In this document: piece after piece, positions 25,893 through 35,634 of the stretch | How positions within the stretch are numbered: the first letter of the stretch is position 1 | Layout of the letters: every line of letters starts with the position of its first letter | Origin: Armatimonadota bacterium | GTDB taxonomy: Bacteria; Armatimonadota; Fimbriimonadia; Fimbriimonadales; Fimbriimonadaceae | Assembly (NCBI GenBank): GCA_016789105.1 | Contig: JAEURN010000009.1 | Location: forward strand, 26,451 to 90,450 | Length of the DNA stretch: 64,000 nucleotides | Direction of reading: 5' to 3' | Position numbers and translations under genes: made by a program | Notes under the pieces: generated by a model | Database searches by the model: none | What the model was told of the DNA's origin: nothing | What the model saw: only the letters and a program-made list of their open reading frames with translations

Positions 25893-27389
25893 ATGGTCGG
25901 GATCCGCTTGAGCGAATTGGCTGGCCGGCTCCAGTTGGATGCGGGGCTGTTTTCGGTGGCCTCCGGGGATCCGGTGATCACGGGTGTCTGTGCAGATAGC
26001 CGCTCAGTGAGGCCGGGCGATCTGTTCGTGTGCATGCCAAGCGCAAGCCGTGACACCCACTCCTTCCTGCCCGATGTCGCGGCAAAGGGGGCGGTTGCCG
26101 CCGTTGTTCATGGGCCGGGTTCAGTCCCCTTTTTGCGGGACGCCGAGCTGCCGGACATTTTCATTGAACCCACGGGGAGCCGCTTCAATTTCTCGACGGG
26201 CCAAATCTGCCGGGAAGTCTTGGGCGATCCTTCGGCAGAAATGGAAGTGGTCGGCATCACGGGGACCAACGGGAAGACCACGACGGCTTGGATCATGCGC
26301 CAGGCCTATGAAGCGTTGGGGGAGCGGGCAGCCTACTTGGGGACCTTGGGGTACCACGACGGGCAAAATTTGACCGCCGGAGCCAACACGACACCGTTCC
26401 CAGTGGATCTGTGGAACACGTTGGCGGACGCCCGGGAAAAGGGCGTCGGGACATTTGTGATGGAAGTGAGCAGCCACTCGCTGCAGGAACGGCGGGTGGC
26501 GGGGATCGGTTTTGATGCTGGTGTGTTCCTGAACCTCACTCAAGACCACTTGGATTACCACGGGTCGATGGCTGACTATGCCGCCGCAAAGAAGCTGTTG
26601 TTCACAGAATGGGCCGCCTCGACTTCCAAGCGGTTCACCGCCGTCCTAAACGGGGAGGACCCGGTGGCCCGAGCCTGGATGCGCGACCTCCCCTGCGAGG
26701 TATGGACCTTTGGTAGCGACGGTTCGGCAATCCAGGTTGAAATCTCGGACTTGGCGGTCGACAAAATGGAACTCATATTTGCATTTGGTGAGGAGCCCGT
26801 TCCGGCGTCGATCCCGTTGGGTGGGGCGTTCAACATTCAAAACGTGACGGCTTGCGCCGCAACGATGTTTGCCCTCGGCGAATCGCCCGCGCAGATCGTG
26901 GAAGGACTTTCCACGGTGAAGCCGGCCCCGGGCCGGTTTGAGCCGGTTCCAAATGGGACAGGGATTTCGGTTCTGGTGGATTACGCCCACACCCCCGATG
27001 CCTTGTCCCAGCTTTTGGGAACCGTGCGCAGCCTGGCAAAGGGTCGGATCATCACCGTTTTCGGGTGCGGCGGGGATCGCGACCGGAGCAAGCGGCCCTT
27101 GATGGCCGCAGAGTCGAGCCGGCATAGCGACTATTCGGTTGTGACCAGCGACAACCCCCGCACGGAAGACCCCCAGGCGATCTTGGACGACATCGCAGTT
27201 GGGATGACTGGGGATTTCCTCATCATCCCGGATCGGCGCGAAGCGATTTTTGCCGCCATTGCCAAAGCCGAACCTGGGGATGTCGTGGTGATTGCTGGTA
27301 AAGGGCACGAGGATTACCAGATCATCGGCCGCACCAAGCATTGGTTTGACGACCGGGTTGTGGCGGCGGAGGCGTTGTCTTGCCGGTGA
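25893..27389 (+). CDS. murE: UDP-MurNAc-tripeptide synthetase MurE
   Basis: A 498-aa Mur ligase with the ATP loop GTNGKTTTAWIMR (residues about 120-130), the SSHSLQERRV signature and the C-terminal SDNPRTEDP. The DNPR motif is the usual mark of meso-diaminopimelate specificity, so the peptidoglycan probably has mDAP. It adds the third residue to UDP-MurNAc-Ala-Glu. Nine nt separate it from ftsI and 55 nt from murF. Confidence 0.94.
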   Translation: MVGIRLSELAGRLQLDAGLFSVASGDPVITGVCADSRSVRPGDLFVCMPSASRDTHSFLPDVAAKGAVAAVVHGPGSVPFLRDAELPDIFIEPTGSRFNFSTGQICREVLGDPSAEMEVVGITGTNGKTTTAWIMRQAYEALGERAAYLGTLGYHDGQNLTAGANTTPFPVDLWNTLADAREKGVGTFVMEVSSHSLQERRVAGIGFDAGVFLNLTQDHLDYHGSMADYAAAKKLLFTEWAASTSKRFTAVLNGEDPVARAWMRDLPCEVWTFGSDGSAIQVEISDLAVDKMELIFAFGEEPVPASIPLGGAFNIQNVTACAATMFALGESPAQIVEGLSTVKPAPGRFEPVPNGTGISVLVDYAHTPDALSQLLGTVRSLAKGRIITVFGCGGDRDRSKRPLMAAESSRHSDYSVVTSDNPRTEDPQAILDDIAVGMTGDFLIIPDRREAIFAAIAKAEPGDVVVIAGKGHEDYQIIGRTKHWFDDRVVAAEALSCR

Positions 27390-27444
27390 CGCTGCCGATG
27401 GAAACCGATATCCAGGTCAGCGCGACGGCTGCGGAGGGGATTCG

Positions 27445-28797
27445 GTGAGGTGTTCCGAGTTTGCCCGCAGGTGCGGCGGCGCATGGTCCGGACCAGGTGA
27501 TCCTGAAATCACCGGATTTGCGACCGATTCCCGAGACGCGGGGCTTGGATCGCTGTTCATCGCCATCAAAGGAGACCGGGTCGACGGGCATGCTTTTGTT
27601 GCGGCAGCCGCCTCCCAGGGAGCCGTCGCTTGCCTGGTGGAGCGCGACTGCGGGATCCCCCAAATCACGGTTGATGACGTCGAATCTGCCCTGGCGGCAT
27701 TCGGGCGGAGCCTAAGGGCAGAGTTCCATGGCCCGGTGGTGGGCATCACGGGAAGCAACGGCAAAACGACGGTCAAAGAGTTCACCGCCGCGGCCTTGCA
27801 CCCACTCGGCACCGTGCTCAAGACTATCGGCAACAAGAACACCCAGTACACAAGTCCGCTCTTGTGGGCGGGGTTGACCCCGGATACAAAGGCCGTAGTC
27901 GTGGAGATGGGGATGAGGGGCTTCGGTCAGATCCGGCACCTGGCGGGAATCTCCCTGCCAACGGTCGGCGTGGTGACGGTGATTGGCACGGCGCACATTG
28001 AAAAGGTCGGCAGCCGGGAAGGCATCTTCCGGGCAAAATCCGAGTTGCTTGAAGCGCTCCCCGCCGACGGGGTTGCCATTGTGTGGCGGGAAGACGACTT
28101 TTTCCCCGATCTCGCGGCCGTGCCCAAATGCCGGACTTTGAGTTTCGGCGCCTCGCACGAGGCGGATTGTCAGGTTGTCGGGTATCGCAGCGACCAGTGG
28201 GGCAAATGCACCGTGCGCTTGGCATTCAAAGGGCACGAGGCTGAAGTTGACCTGCCCACATTTGGCCGCCACCAGGCCTTGAACGCGGCTGCCGCCGCCT
28301 TGGCCGCAACGTGTTGCGGCGTTGATTTCACCCAGGCCGTTGAGGGTCTGGCTTCGGCGGATTTGCCGGGTATGCGGCTGGAGGTGTTGGTGCGCCAGGG
28401 GGTCACGGTTCTTGTCGACACTTATAATGCCTCCCCCGATTCCACAGTGGCGGCTTTGGAAGCCCTGGCCCAGGGCCCGGCGCAAGGCCGGCGCTTGGCG
28501 GTTTTGGGCGAGATGAAGGAGCTTGGCGATTTCACTGAACGCGGGCACCGATTGGTCGGTCAAGCCCTCGCCCATAGCGGAGTGGATCGTGCGCTCCTAA
28601 CCGGTGGGCCAACCCGTTATATCTATGATGAGGCGCGGTCAGCGGGGATGAAGGAGGCGGATATGACCTCGCTGGACGAACTGGATTTGCACCGCGTCCG
28701 GGCATTTCTGGATGGGCTTGAGCCAGGTGACACAGTTCTGATCAAGGGATCCCGGGCCCTAGGGCTGGAATCCGTGTTGGAGGGCTGGCTTGCGTGA
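27445..28797 (+). CDS. murF: UDP-MurNAc-tripeptide--D-Ala-D-Ala ligase MurF
   Basis: A 450-aa Mur ligase with GITGSNGKTTVKEF (ATP loop, about 94-107), an N-terminal VRCSEFARRCGGAWSGPGD plus ITGFATDSR start like other MurF proteins, and the terminal domain with LVDTYNASPDS. It adds the D-Ala-D-Ala dipeptide to complete the UDP-MurNAc-pentapeptide. The start is the GTG at 27445 with a strong GGAGGGG ribosome site; an upstream reading frame into murE gives no protein-like sequence. The stop overlaps mraY by 8 bases. Confidence 0.92.
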   Translation: MRCSEFARRCGGAWSGPGDPEITGFATDSRDAGLGSLFIAIKGDRVDGHAFVAAAASQGAVACLVERDCGIPQITVDDVESALAAFGRSLRAEFHGPVVGITGSNGKTTVKEFTAAALHPLGTVLKTIGNKNTQYTSPLLWAGLTPDTKAVVVEMGMRGFGQIRHLAGISLPTVGVVTVIGTAHIEKVGSREGIFRAKSELLEALPADGVAIVWREDDFFPDLAAVPKCRTLSFGASHEADCQVVGYRSDQWGKCTVRLAFKGHEAEVDLPTFGRHQALNAAAAALAATCCGVDFTQAVEGLASADLPGMRLEVLVRQGVTVLVDTYNASPDSTVAALEALAQGPAQGRRLAVLGEMKELGDFTERGHRLVGQALAHSGVDRALLTGGPTRYIYDEARSAGMKEADMTSLDELDLHRVRAFLDGLEPGDTVLIKGSRALGLESVLEGWLA

Positions 28798-29743
28798 ACT
28801 CGTCCCCGCTTTGGTGGCGGGTCTTTTGGGGGCGGCCGTCCTCTCCCCGTTCATCTTCAAGTTACTTGTCCGGCTCAAAAGCGCCCAAAATGTTAGCAAG
28901 CATCTAGAAGGGCACCAGCACAAACAAGGCACCCCCACCATGGGTGGACTGATCGTGCTCTCTGGCTTGTTGTGCGCCATGGCTTTCACTTGGCGCCAGG
29001 ATTATCTGGCCCCTTTAGTGCTGATCCTGTGTTACGCTGCCGTTGGGTTTGCCGACGATTTCTTGGTTCCCAAGTTGAAACCTGGCAGCCGGGGCCTGCA
29101 CTGGATGCCGAAATTGGGATTGGAAATCGGTGGCGCAGTTGCGGCGGCGTGGCTGACCGGCTACACGGCCCCTTGGCAACTCGCCCTCTTTGTGTTTATG
29201 GTTCTGTTTTTGGGCAACGCCTACAACTTCAGCGACGGGCTGGACACCCTGAGCGGTGGGCTCGGGGTGGTCATCTGCCTGGGCCTCATCCTTCTTTCCA
29301 TGGGGACTCCGGCAATGATGGGCGCGGCAAATATCGAACAGCAGCTATCGCAAAGCCATGTCTTGGTTTTGGGTGGGCTCGCTGTTTCATTTTTGCCGTT
29401 TTTGGCGTTCAACGCTCCCCCGGCCAGAGTGTTCATGGGCGATGTCGGGTCGTTGCCGATCGGCGGCATATTGGCGTGGGCGACCATGCGAATTCTTGCT
29501 GAAGGTTCGGGCCGAATTTGGTTTGCAACCGGAATTGTGTTGCTCGTGATGTTTGTTGAAATCGCCCTCCCGCCGATCCAGGTGTTTTGGGTGAAGGCGT
29601 TCAAAAAGCGGGCGTTCAAGTTCAAAACGCCGATCCACCACGCATTAGAAGATCTTGGGTGGCCGCACACGCGGATCGTGTGGTTGTTCCATGTTGTCCA
29701 GGCTTCCCTGGTTGTGTTGGCCTTGGCCTGGGTGTGGCAATGA
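28790..29743 (+). CDS. mraY: Phospho-MurNAc-pentapeptide transferase MraY
   Basis: A 317-aa polytopic membrane enzyme (about 10 spans), with GHQHKQGTPTMGG, FADD, NAYNFSDGLDTLSGG, GDVGSLPIGG and IHHALE: the expected polar active-site loops (Asp-Asp and the magnesium Asp). It transfers phospho-MurNAc-pentapeptide to undecaprenyl phosphate to make lipid I. The start is the unusual TTG at 28790, supported by an upstream GGAGGG and by the family N-terminus. The ATGA overlap links it with murD. Confidence 0.93.
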   Translation: MRELVPALVAGLLGAAVLSPFIFKLLVRLKSAQNVSKHLEGHQHKQGTPTMGGLIVLSGLLCAMAFTWRQDYLAPLVLILCYAAVGFADDFLVPKLKPGSRGLHWMPKLGLEIGGAVAAAWLTGYTAPWQLALFVFMVLFLGNAYNFSDGLDTLSGGLGVVICLGLILLSMGTPAMMGAANIEQQLSQSHVLVLGGLAVSFLPFLAFNAPPARVFMGDVGSLPIGGILAWATMRILAEGSGRIWFATGIVLLVMFVEIALPPIQVFWVKAFKKRAFKFKTPIHHALEDLGWPHTRIVWLFHVVQASLVVLALAWVWQ

Positions 29744-31089
29744 GCCGGGCCGAATTCGCGGGCAAGCGCCTCGCCGTGATTGGGTTGGGGGTGAGCGGGG
29801 TGGCGATGTGCGAAGCGGCGGCGGCGATCGGAGCCGTCCCGGTCGGGTTCGACGAGATCCCAAGCGACGTGCCCCGGGTGATGGAAGCGGCCGACCGCCT
29901 CCAAGCACTTGGCATTGAAGCGGTGACTGGCTGGCACGGCGAATTGGAGGCCGGCTTTGACTGGGTTTTGGTGAGCCCGGGGCTGCCGCCGGGGCATCCG
30001 GTCATAGAGGCTTGGAAGGGCAAGGTCATGGGAGAAGTAGAGTTTGCCTTCCGCATTGCCAAAGCGCCGATCTTGGCCATCACCGGCACCAATGGGAAAA
30101 GCACGACGACCGTCATGCTCTATAAGATCCTGGAGGCCCAAGGGGCCGTCCTGTGCGGAAACATCGCGGGCTCTGGATACCCGGAAAGTGTCCTTTCCAC
30201 CGCTGCCCTCAAGACGTCTTCGGATGGGGTGCTGGTTGCCGAAGTTAGCTCGGCCCAATTGGAGACGGTCATCGGTTTCCGACCCAAGGTGGCCTGCATC
30301 ACGAACATCACCGAAGACCACCAGGATCGATATGGCAGCATGGAAAAGTACCGGGCGGCCAAGATGAACCTGTTCAAAAATATGGCTGAAGGGGACACGA
30401 TCGTTTGGAACGCAGACGACGGCACCGTGGCCTTGACGGGTACAGAGACGGCCGAGGTTTTGAGGGTTTTGCCAAAAGGGGGTGAAGGCCGCTATTGCCG
30501 CCGCAGCGGTGCGACGATCTGGTTCGGCGACCGCGATTTCCAGCTCGTGGATTTGCCGTTCTTGGGTGAGATGAATGTTGCCAACGCCATGGTCGCTTGG
30601 ACGATGGCCTGTGCTTACACCGGGGGAGTCCGGCCGGGCATGGTGGAAGGACTGCTCAACTTCCATCCGCTGGAGCACCGAATGGAGCCGCTGGGCGTCC
30701 GGGGTGGTGTACAGGTTGTCAACAATTCAATGTGCACAAATCCCATGGCTGTGATAAATAGTTGTGAAAGTTTGAGTTCCAAACTGCATGTTTTGATGGG
30801 GGGGAACACGAAAAATGGCGACTATTCCCCTTTGCGGGATTACTTGCAACAAGGGGATCAAAAAGTGTATCTTTACGGGAGCGATGCAAAGCATTTGAAC
30901 GGCTTATTGGGCGGAGGGTATCCAGAATATCCCGAGCTTGAATCGGCGTTCTCTGCCGCGGTCGCCTCGGCCAAGCCGGGGGAAGTGGTCATGCTCGCCC
31001 CCGGGTGTGCCAGCTCCGGCCCCTACAAGAACTTCAAGGAACGCGGAGCGGCCTTCAAAAAAATCGCCAAGGACTGGCTGAATACATGA
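29740..31089 (+). CDS. murD: UDP-MurNAc-L-alanine--D-glutamate ligase MurD
   Basis: A 449-aa Mur ligase with a Rossmann N-domain (LAVIGLGVSGVAMCEA), the ATP loop AITGTNGKSTTTVML (about 106-120), the SSAQLETV segment and C-terminal LAPGCASSGPYKNFKERG, typical of MurD. It adds D-Glu to UDP-MurNAc-L-Ala. The correct start is the ATG at 29740, overlapping the mraY stop by four bases. The final stop is likewise shared with ftsW (ATGA at 31086). Confidence 0.93.
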   Translation: MSRAEFAGKRLAVIGLGVSGVAMCEAAAAIGAVPVGFDEIPSDVPRVMEAADRLQALGIEAVTGWHGELEAGFDWVLVSPGLPPGHPVIEAWKGKVMGEVEFAFRIAKAPILAITGTNGKSTTTVMLYKILEAQGAVLCGNIAGSGYPESVLSTAALKTSSDGVLVAEVSSAQLETVIGFRPKVACITNITEDHQDRYGSMEKYRAAKMNLFKNMAEGDTIVWNADDGTVALTGTETAEVLRVLPKGGEGRYCRRSGATIWFGDRDFQLVDLPFLGEMNVANAMVAWTMACAYTGGVRPGMVEGLLNFHPLEHRMEPLGVRGGVQVVNNSMCTNPMAVINSCESLSSKLHVLMGGNTKNGDYSPLRDYLQQGDQKVYLYGSDAKHLNGLLGGGYPEYPELESAFSAAVASAKPGEVVMLAPGCASSGPYKNFKERGAAFKKIAKDWLNT

Positions 31090-32288
31090 AGAGATACGGA
31101 AATCCTGACTACCTCCTGTTCGCTGCCGCGGCAATCGCCACGATGTTTGGGATCATTGCCGTTTGGGATGCCGGCTATGCCGAATCGGCCGTAAAAGGGG
31201 AGGGGTTCCCCCGTGCGGTATTGATGCAGTCCCTTTTCGCCTTGGCAGGTTTCGCCGGATGTTGGCTATTGAGCCGGTTACCCGCGGAAAAACTGAGAAA
31301 ATACGCCTGGCCCGCGGTCATTGTCACCGCCCTGCTGTTGGTTGGCGTTTTGGTGTTGGGGAAACCGGTGAACGGGGCAACGCGCTGGTTCCGGTTTGGG
31401 CCTGCGTCGTTTCAACCCAGCGAGGTGGCCAAGCTCACTTGCATCCTGTTTTTGGCTTCTGCATTTGCCGGCCATACGGCTTGGAAGTCGGTGCGCACCG
31501 GATCGCTCCGTCTGTGGTTGGGTCGGTGGCTCTTCCCAAAAATCGCCAGGGCGTGGCCCCTCATCCCCGTTGTCGCCGTTGTCGGACTGATTGAATTGCA
31601 ACCGGATTTGAAAACGGCGATGGTTATTGTGGTGACAAGTGCCTTTATGTTGTATGCGGCTGGCGTCTCTCACAAAAGCTTCGTCACCGTGGCCGTGGTT
31701 GTCGCCTTAGTCGGAGCGGCCGCCGTGGTCGACAAGCCTTACCGTTTGACTCGCATCCTGAGCCATGGCGACCGTTGGAGCGAGAGCAAGATCGATTCTA
31801 TCGGTTTCCAAACCACCCAAAGCGAAACGGCTTTGGCAATGGGGGGTGTGCTCGGCAAAGGGTTTGGGCAGGGCCGCGCCAAATATACGCTCCCCGAGCC
31901 CACCAGTGACTTTGTGTTGGCGACAATCGGCGAGGAGGCCGGCCTGGTTGGCTCGATCGCGGTGATCGGGCTCCTCGGGTTTATTGTTTGGAGGCTCTAC
32001 CGCCAAGGAATGGAGCGCGTGGACCGCTTCCAGCGGCTGACCTTGGTCGGGATCGCGTGTTGGATCGGGATCCAAACCGTGGCGAATGTCGTGGTGGCGA
32101 ATGGGGCGATTCCTGTCATGGGGGTTCCGCTGCCCTTTTTCAGTGGGGGCGGTTCGAGCCTGCTGGCCTTGTGGTTGGCGATCGGGGTGGCCCAATCCGT
32201 AGTGCGATCCCCCAACATCTTGGTTGAAAGCGGTGAACCCGTCCGTCAACCAGAACAGGAACCCGCCCGGCGGGCCTATGTGAGATGA
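31086..32288 (+). CDS. ftsW: SEDS-family glycosyltransferase FtsW
   Basis: A 400-aa protein with about 10 membrane spans and SEDS signatures: KPVNGATRWFRFGPASFQPSEVAKL, DLKTAMVIVVT, ESKIDSIGFQTTQSETALAMGG and VMGVPLPFFSGGGSSLLALW, with the catalytic Asp equivalent before the large loop. It polymerises lipid II at the septum with FtsI. In this order (murD-ftsW-murG) it is the division member, not RodA. The start is ATG 31086. Confidence 0.92.
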   Translation: MKRYGNPDYLLFAAAAIATMFGIIAVWDAGYAESAVKGEGFPRAVLMQSLFALAGFAGCWLLSRLPAEKLRKYAWPAVIVTALLLVGVLVLGKPVNGATRWFRFGPASFQPSEVAKLTCILFLASAFAGHTAWKSVRTGSLRLWLGRWLFPKIARAWPLIPVVAVVGLIELQPDLKTAMVIVVTSAFMLYAAGVSHKSFVTVAVVVALVGAAAVVDKPYRLTRILSHGDRWSESKIDSIGFQTTQSETALAMGGVLGKGFGQGRAKYTLPEPTSDFVLATIGEEAGLVGSIAVIGLLGFIVWRLYRQGMERVDRFQRLTLVGIACWIGIQTVANVVVANGAIPVMGVPLPFFSGGGSSLLALWLAIGVAQSVVRSPNILVESGEPVRQPEQEPARRAYVR

Positions 32289-33379
32289 GGATCCTTGCCA
32301 CAGGCGGCGGGACCGGGGGGCATGTCTACCCTGCATTGGAAATCGCCCTCGGGGCAAAAGCGCGGGGGCACCAGGTTGAATTTTGGGGCTCGAACAGGGG
32401 CCAAGAAGGGGCGGCTTGTGAAAAGGCGGGGATGGAGTTCCGTGGATTTGAATCGGGCCCGGTCTACCGGCTGACGTCATTACGGGGACTGAAAAGCCTG
32501 GCGGCCTTGCTCAAGGTCACAACCCAGGTGAAGGCCCAGATGGCCGGGCGCGGCTTTGACGCCGTGTTTGCGACCGGTGGTTATTCGGCTGCCCCTGTTT
32601 TGAATGCGGCTCGGAAGCTGGGCGTCCCATTGGTCTTGCACGAGCAGAACTCTGTTCCGGGCCGGACGAACCTGATTATGGGCCGGTATGCGTTTGCGGT
32701 CTGCACGGCGTTCAAGGCAACGGCAAAGCACTTCCCGGCGGGCAAGGTCAAGCGAGTCGGCATGCCGGTTCGGCAAGTCTTGCGCGAATCTGCCGCACAG
32801 GGCCGCCTGCCGGTAGGGCAGTCGGCGCACCCGTCCATTTTGGTGATGGGCGGGAGCCAGGGCAGCCAGGCCCTCAACGACATGGCGCTGAGCACCGCCC
32901 TGCGTATGGCCGACCGGCCCCTCTCGTGGACGCACATCACCGGGCTCACCCACTTTGAAAGCACAATGGAGAGCCTGGCGCGGATGGGGATCCGGTCAGA
33001 GTATTCGGTTAAAAGCTACCTCCAGGCCCCCGAATTGGCCGACGCCTTTTGCCAAAGCGACGTCGCCGTCTGCCGGAGCGGGGCAGGAACACTTGCCGAA
33101 TTGGCGGCATTCCGCCGGCCGTCCATCTTGGTGCCCTATCCGGCGGCTTTCCACGACCACCAGTATCACAACGCGTTGGAGTTTGCGGATTTGGGCGCGG
33201 CCGATGTCATCCGGCAAGGGGATCTGGACCCGGCCGTGTTGGAATCGCGGATTTTGGGTTGGCTCAACGACCCCGAACGCGTCGACGCCGCCCGAAAGGC
33301 GCTAGCCGAATGGGACGTGCCGGATGCCGTCGACCTTGTTTTGGATATCGTTGAGTCGGCGGGGCCGGCGCGGAAATGA
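32285..33379 (+). CDS. murG: Lipid II-forming GlcNAc transferase MurG
   Basis: A 364-aa GT28 enzyme with the N-terminal GGGTGGHVYPALEIA loop, HEQNSVPGRTN, MGGSQGSQALN and AVCRSGAGTLAELAAF, then YPAAFHDHQYHNALEF: all standard MurG motifs. It adds GlcNAc to lipid I on the inner face of the cytoplasmic membrane. It overlaps ftsW and murC-ddl by four bases at each side. Confidence 0.94.
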   Translation: MRILATGGGTGGHVYPALEIALGAKARGHQVEFWGSNRGQEGAACEKAGMEFRGFESGPVYRLTSLRGLKSLAALLKVTTQVKAQMAGRGFDAVFATGGYSAAPVLNAARKLGVPLVLHEQNSVPGRTNLIMGRYAFAVCTAFKATAKHFPAGKVKRVGMPVRQVLRESAAQGRLPVGQSAHPSILVMGGSQGSQALNDMALSTALRMADRPLSWTHITGLTHFESTMESLARMGIRSEYSVKSYLQAPELADAFCQSDVAVCRSGAGTLAELAAFRRPSILVPYPAAFHDHQYHNALEFADLGAADVIRQGDLDPAVLESRILGWLNDPERVDAARKALAEWDVPDAVDLVLDIVESAGPARK

Positions 33380-35634
33380 GGACAAAACAAGAAATCGCCA
33401 CGGCATTTGGGAGCCGCGAAGAATTGCGCGGTGGGGATTCGTTTTTCTTAGTTGGGATCGGCGGCGCGGGAATGGCCGGAGTGGCCAGGTTGCTCAAAAA
33501 CCGTGGCTACCGGGTGCGGGGAACCGATTCCACCGATTCGCCTCTAATCCATGCGATGCAGTCCGAGGGGATCGAGGTGCACATCGGCCACAGCGGAGTG
33601 GGGATCGAGCCGGGCGACCGGGTGGTTCTGACCGATGCGATCGATTTGGCCTCGTCGCCTGAAGTGGCGCGGGCCCGGGAGTTGGGTTTGCCCATTTTCC
33701 GCCGGTCGCAGGCCCTTGGTTGGCTGCTGGAAGGGAAGAAAACCATTGCCGTGACCGGCAGCCATGGGAAATCGACAACCACGGGGATGGTCGCTTCTGG
33801 ATTAATCGCCTGCGAGATGGACCCCATGGTCGTTGTGGGGGCGGAAATCCCGGAACTGGGGACTTCTGTGGTGGATGGCGGCGGGAATTTTGCCGTCGTC
33901 GAGGCGTGCGAGGCCTATGACAGCCTCCATGATTTTGACCCCGATATTGCCGTCCTGCTGAATCTTGAACTCGACCACGTGGATTTCCACGGGACATGGG
34001 AGAATTTGCGGGATTCCGTGACGCGATTCGCCAACCGGGCCCGGATCCTTGTGTACAACCTCTCCGATCCGGGGGCTTGCGAGATCGCGAAGCGGGTTGG
34101 CGTGGAGAAAATCGGTTTCGACCCGGACGTATCCCCGGTGGACGGCGAACTTCGGCAAAAAGGGGCGCACAACATCGCCAACGCGTCGGCCGCCTGGGCC
34201 GCCATTCAGGTGGCAGGGGGCGGGGCAGCCGCTCTGGAAGGAATCAAAAATTTCGGCGGGGCCGAGCGCCGTCAGCAGGTGTGGTTCGATGGGGAAATGG
34301 CGGGTTTTGGCCGGTTGACCGTGATCGACGATTATGCTCACCACCCGACGGAAGTCGCGCAATCGTTGGCGGCCGTTCGCGCGGGTTGGCCCGGGCGCCT
34401 TGTCGTTGTTTTCCAACCCCACTTGTATTCGCGAACCGCCCCTTTGATCGACGAATTCGCGGCTGCGCTTGACCATGCCGATTTGGTTGTGCTTACGGAT
34501 ATCTACCCGGCCCGAGAAGAGCCGATGCCAGGTGTGAGCAGCTGGCGGATCTTGGAAAAATGCAAAAAGCCGGGCTATTACGTACCGGCGCGGCAACAAC
34601 TCCCGATGAAAGTGGCCCGTTGGGTCGAGCCCGGCGACGTCGTTGTTGGGATGGGCGCGGGGAACATCTCAGAGTTTGCCGCCGGGTTTGTTGCCGAAAT
34701 GGGCCGTTGCGACCGGCCCACGCGCTCGGTTTGGGTGGCTTATGGGGGGCTGAGCCCAGAAAGGGAGGTTTCGATCCACAGTGGGAGGGCCGTCCACGCC
34801 GCTCTTTTGTCAAAGGGATACCGATCTGAGCTTGTCGATATCGCGGCAGTGGCTCTTGGGTCTGGCGATTTGAGCCGTTTGGTTGGCCCGGACCGCCCCG
34901 ATGCCATCTTTTTGGCGATGCACGGCGAATGGGCCGAGGATGGCGGCGTGCAGGGCCTGCTGAAAACGTTTGGTGTGCCCTACACGGGTTGCGGGATCCA
35001 GGCTTGTGCATTAGCCATGGATAAAGAGGCATCAAAACGAGTGTTTGCCGCAGCGGGGATCCCGGTTCCGCAGGGGATAGTGGTCCGGCGTGGCCAACCA
35101 GTCCCCGACTTCCCGGTTCCGGCCGTGGTCAAGCCGAACGGGCAGGGCTCCACTGTGGGGCTGAGTTTTGTTTCACGGCCTGAAGAATTGGCGCCGGCCA
35201 TTGAAAAGGCGCTGGCCCACAATGATGAGGTTTTGGTCGAAGAGTTGATCGAAGGAGTCGAGATCAGCGTGCCTGTCATGGGGGATCGCGCGCTGCCTCC
35301 CGTCGAGATCGCCCCTCAAGAAGGGGACTACGATTTTGCGAACAAATACACGCCGGGGGCAACCGATGAGATCTGCCCGGCCCGGCTGGCACCGGAACAG
35401 ATGCAGGTGGCAATGGCTCAGGCCCTGGCATGCCATCGATCACTGGGTTGCCGGGGAATCACCCGCACAGATATGATCGTCACAAAGGACAAGGTCGTGG
35501 TGCTGGAATTGAACAACTTGCCCGGAATGACCGAGACGAGCTTGGTTCGGAAATCGGCCACCGAGGCCGGGATCAGCTTCCCAGACCTGGTTGAATGGAT
35601 TTTGCTCGATGCCCTCGAAAAAACCTGCCCGTAA
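33376..35634 (+). CDS. MurC-Ddl fusion protein
   Basis: A 752-aa protein that fuses two steps of wall synthesis. Residues about 1-440 are MurC (UDP-MurNAc-L-alanine ligase): FFLVGIGGAGMAGVA, ATP loop GSHGKSTTTG (128-137), DDYAHHPTEV. Residues about 450-752 are D-Ala-D-Ala ligase: VAYGGLSPEREVSIHSG, AMHGEWAEDGG, VVKPNGQGSTVGLSFV, and LELNNLPGMTETSL with the ADP/metal-binding residues. The same fusion is known in Chlamydia. No stop, frameshift or gap lies between the domains, and neither a separate murC nor ddl occurs here. It starts in an ATGA overlap with murG. Confidence 0.93.
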   Translation: MRTKQEIATAFGSREELRGGDSFFLVGIGGAGMAGVARLLKNRGYRVRGTDSTDSPLIHAMQSEGIEVHIGHSGVGIEPGDRVVLTDAIDLASSPEVARARELGLPIFRRSQALGWLLEGKKTIAVTGSHGKSTTTGMVASGLIACEMDPMVVVGAEIPELGTSVVDGGGNFAVVEACEAYDSLHDFDPDIAVLLNLELDHVDFHGTWENLRDSVTRFANRARILVYNLSDPGACEIAKRVGVEKIGFDPDVSPVDGELRQKGAHNIANASAAWAAIQVAGGGAAALEGIKNFGGAERRQQVWFDGEMAGFGRLTVIDDYAHHPTEVAQSLAAVRAGWPGRLVVVFQPHLYSRTAPLIDEFAAALDHADLVVLTDIYPAREEPMPGVSSWRILEKCKKPGYYVPARQQLPMKVARWVEPGDVVVGMGAGNISEFAAGFVAEMGRCDRPTRSVWVAYGGLSPEREVSIHSGRAVHAALLSKGYRSELVDIAAVALGSGDLSRLVGPDRPDAIFLAMHGEWAEDGGVQGLLKTFGVPYTGCGIQACALAMDKEASKRVFAAAGIPVPQGIVVRRGQPVPDFPVPAVVKPNGQGSTVGLSFVSRPEELAPAIEKALAHNDEVLVEELIEGVEISVPVMGDRALPPVEIAPQEGDYDFANKYTPGATDEICPARLAPEQMQVAMAQALACHRSLGCRGITRTDMIVTKDKVVVLELNNLPGMTETSLVRKSATEAGISFPDLVEWILLDALEKTCP

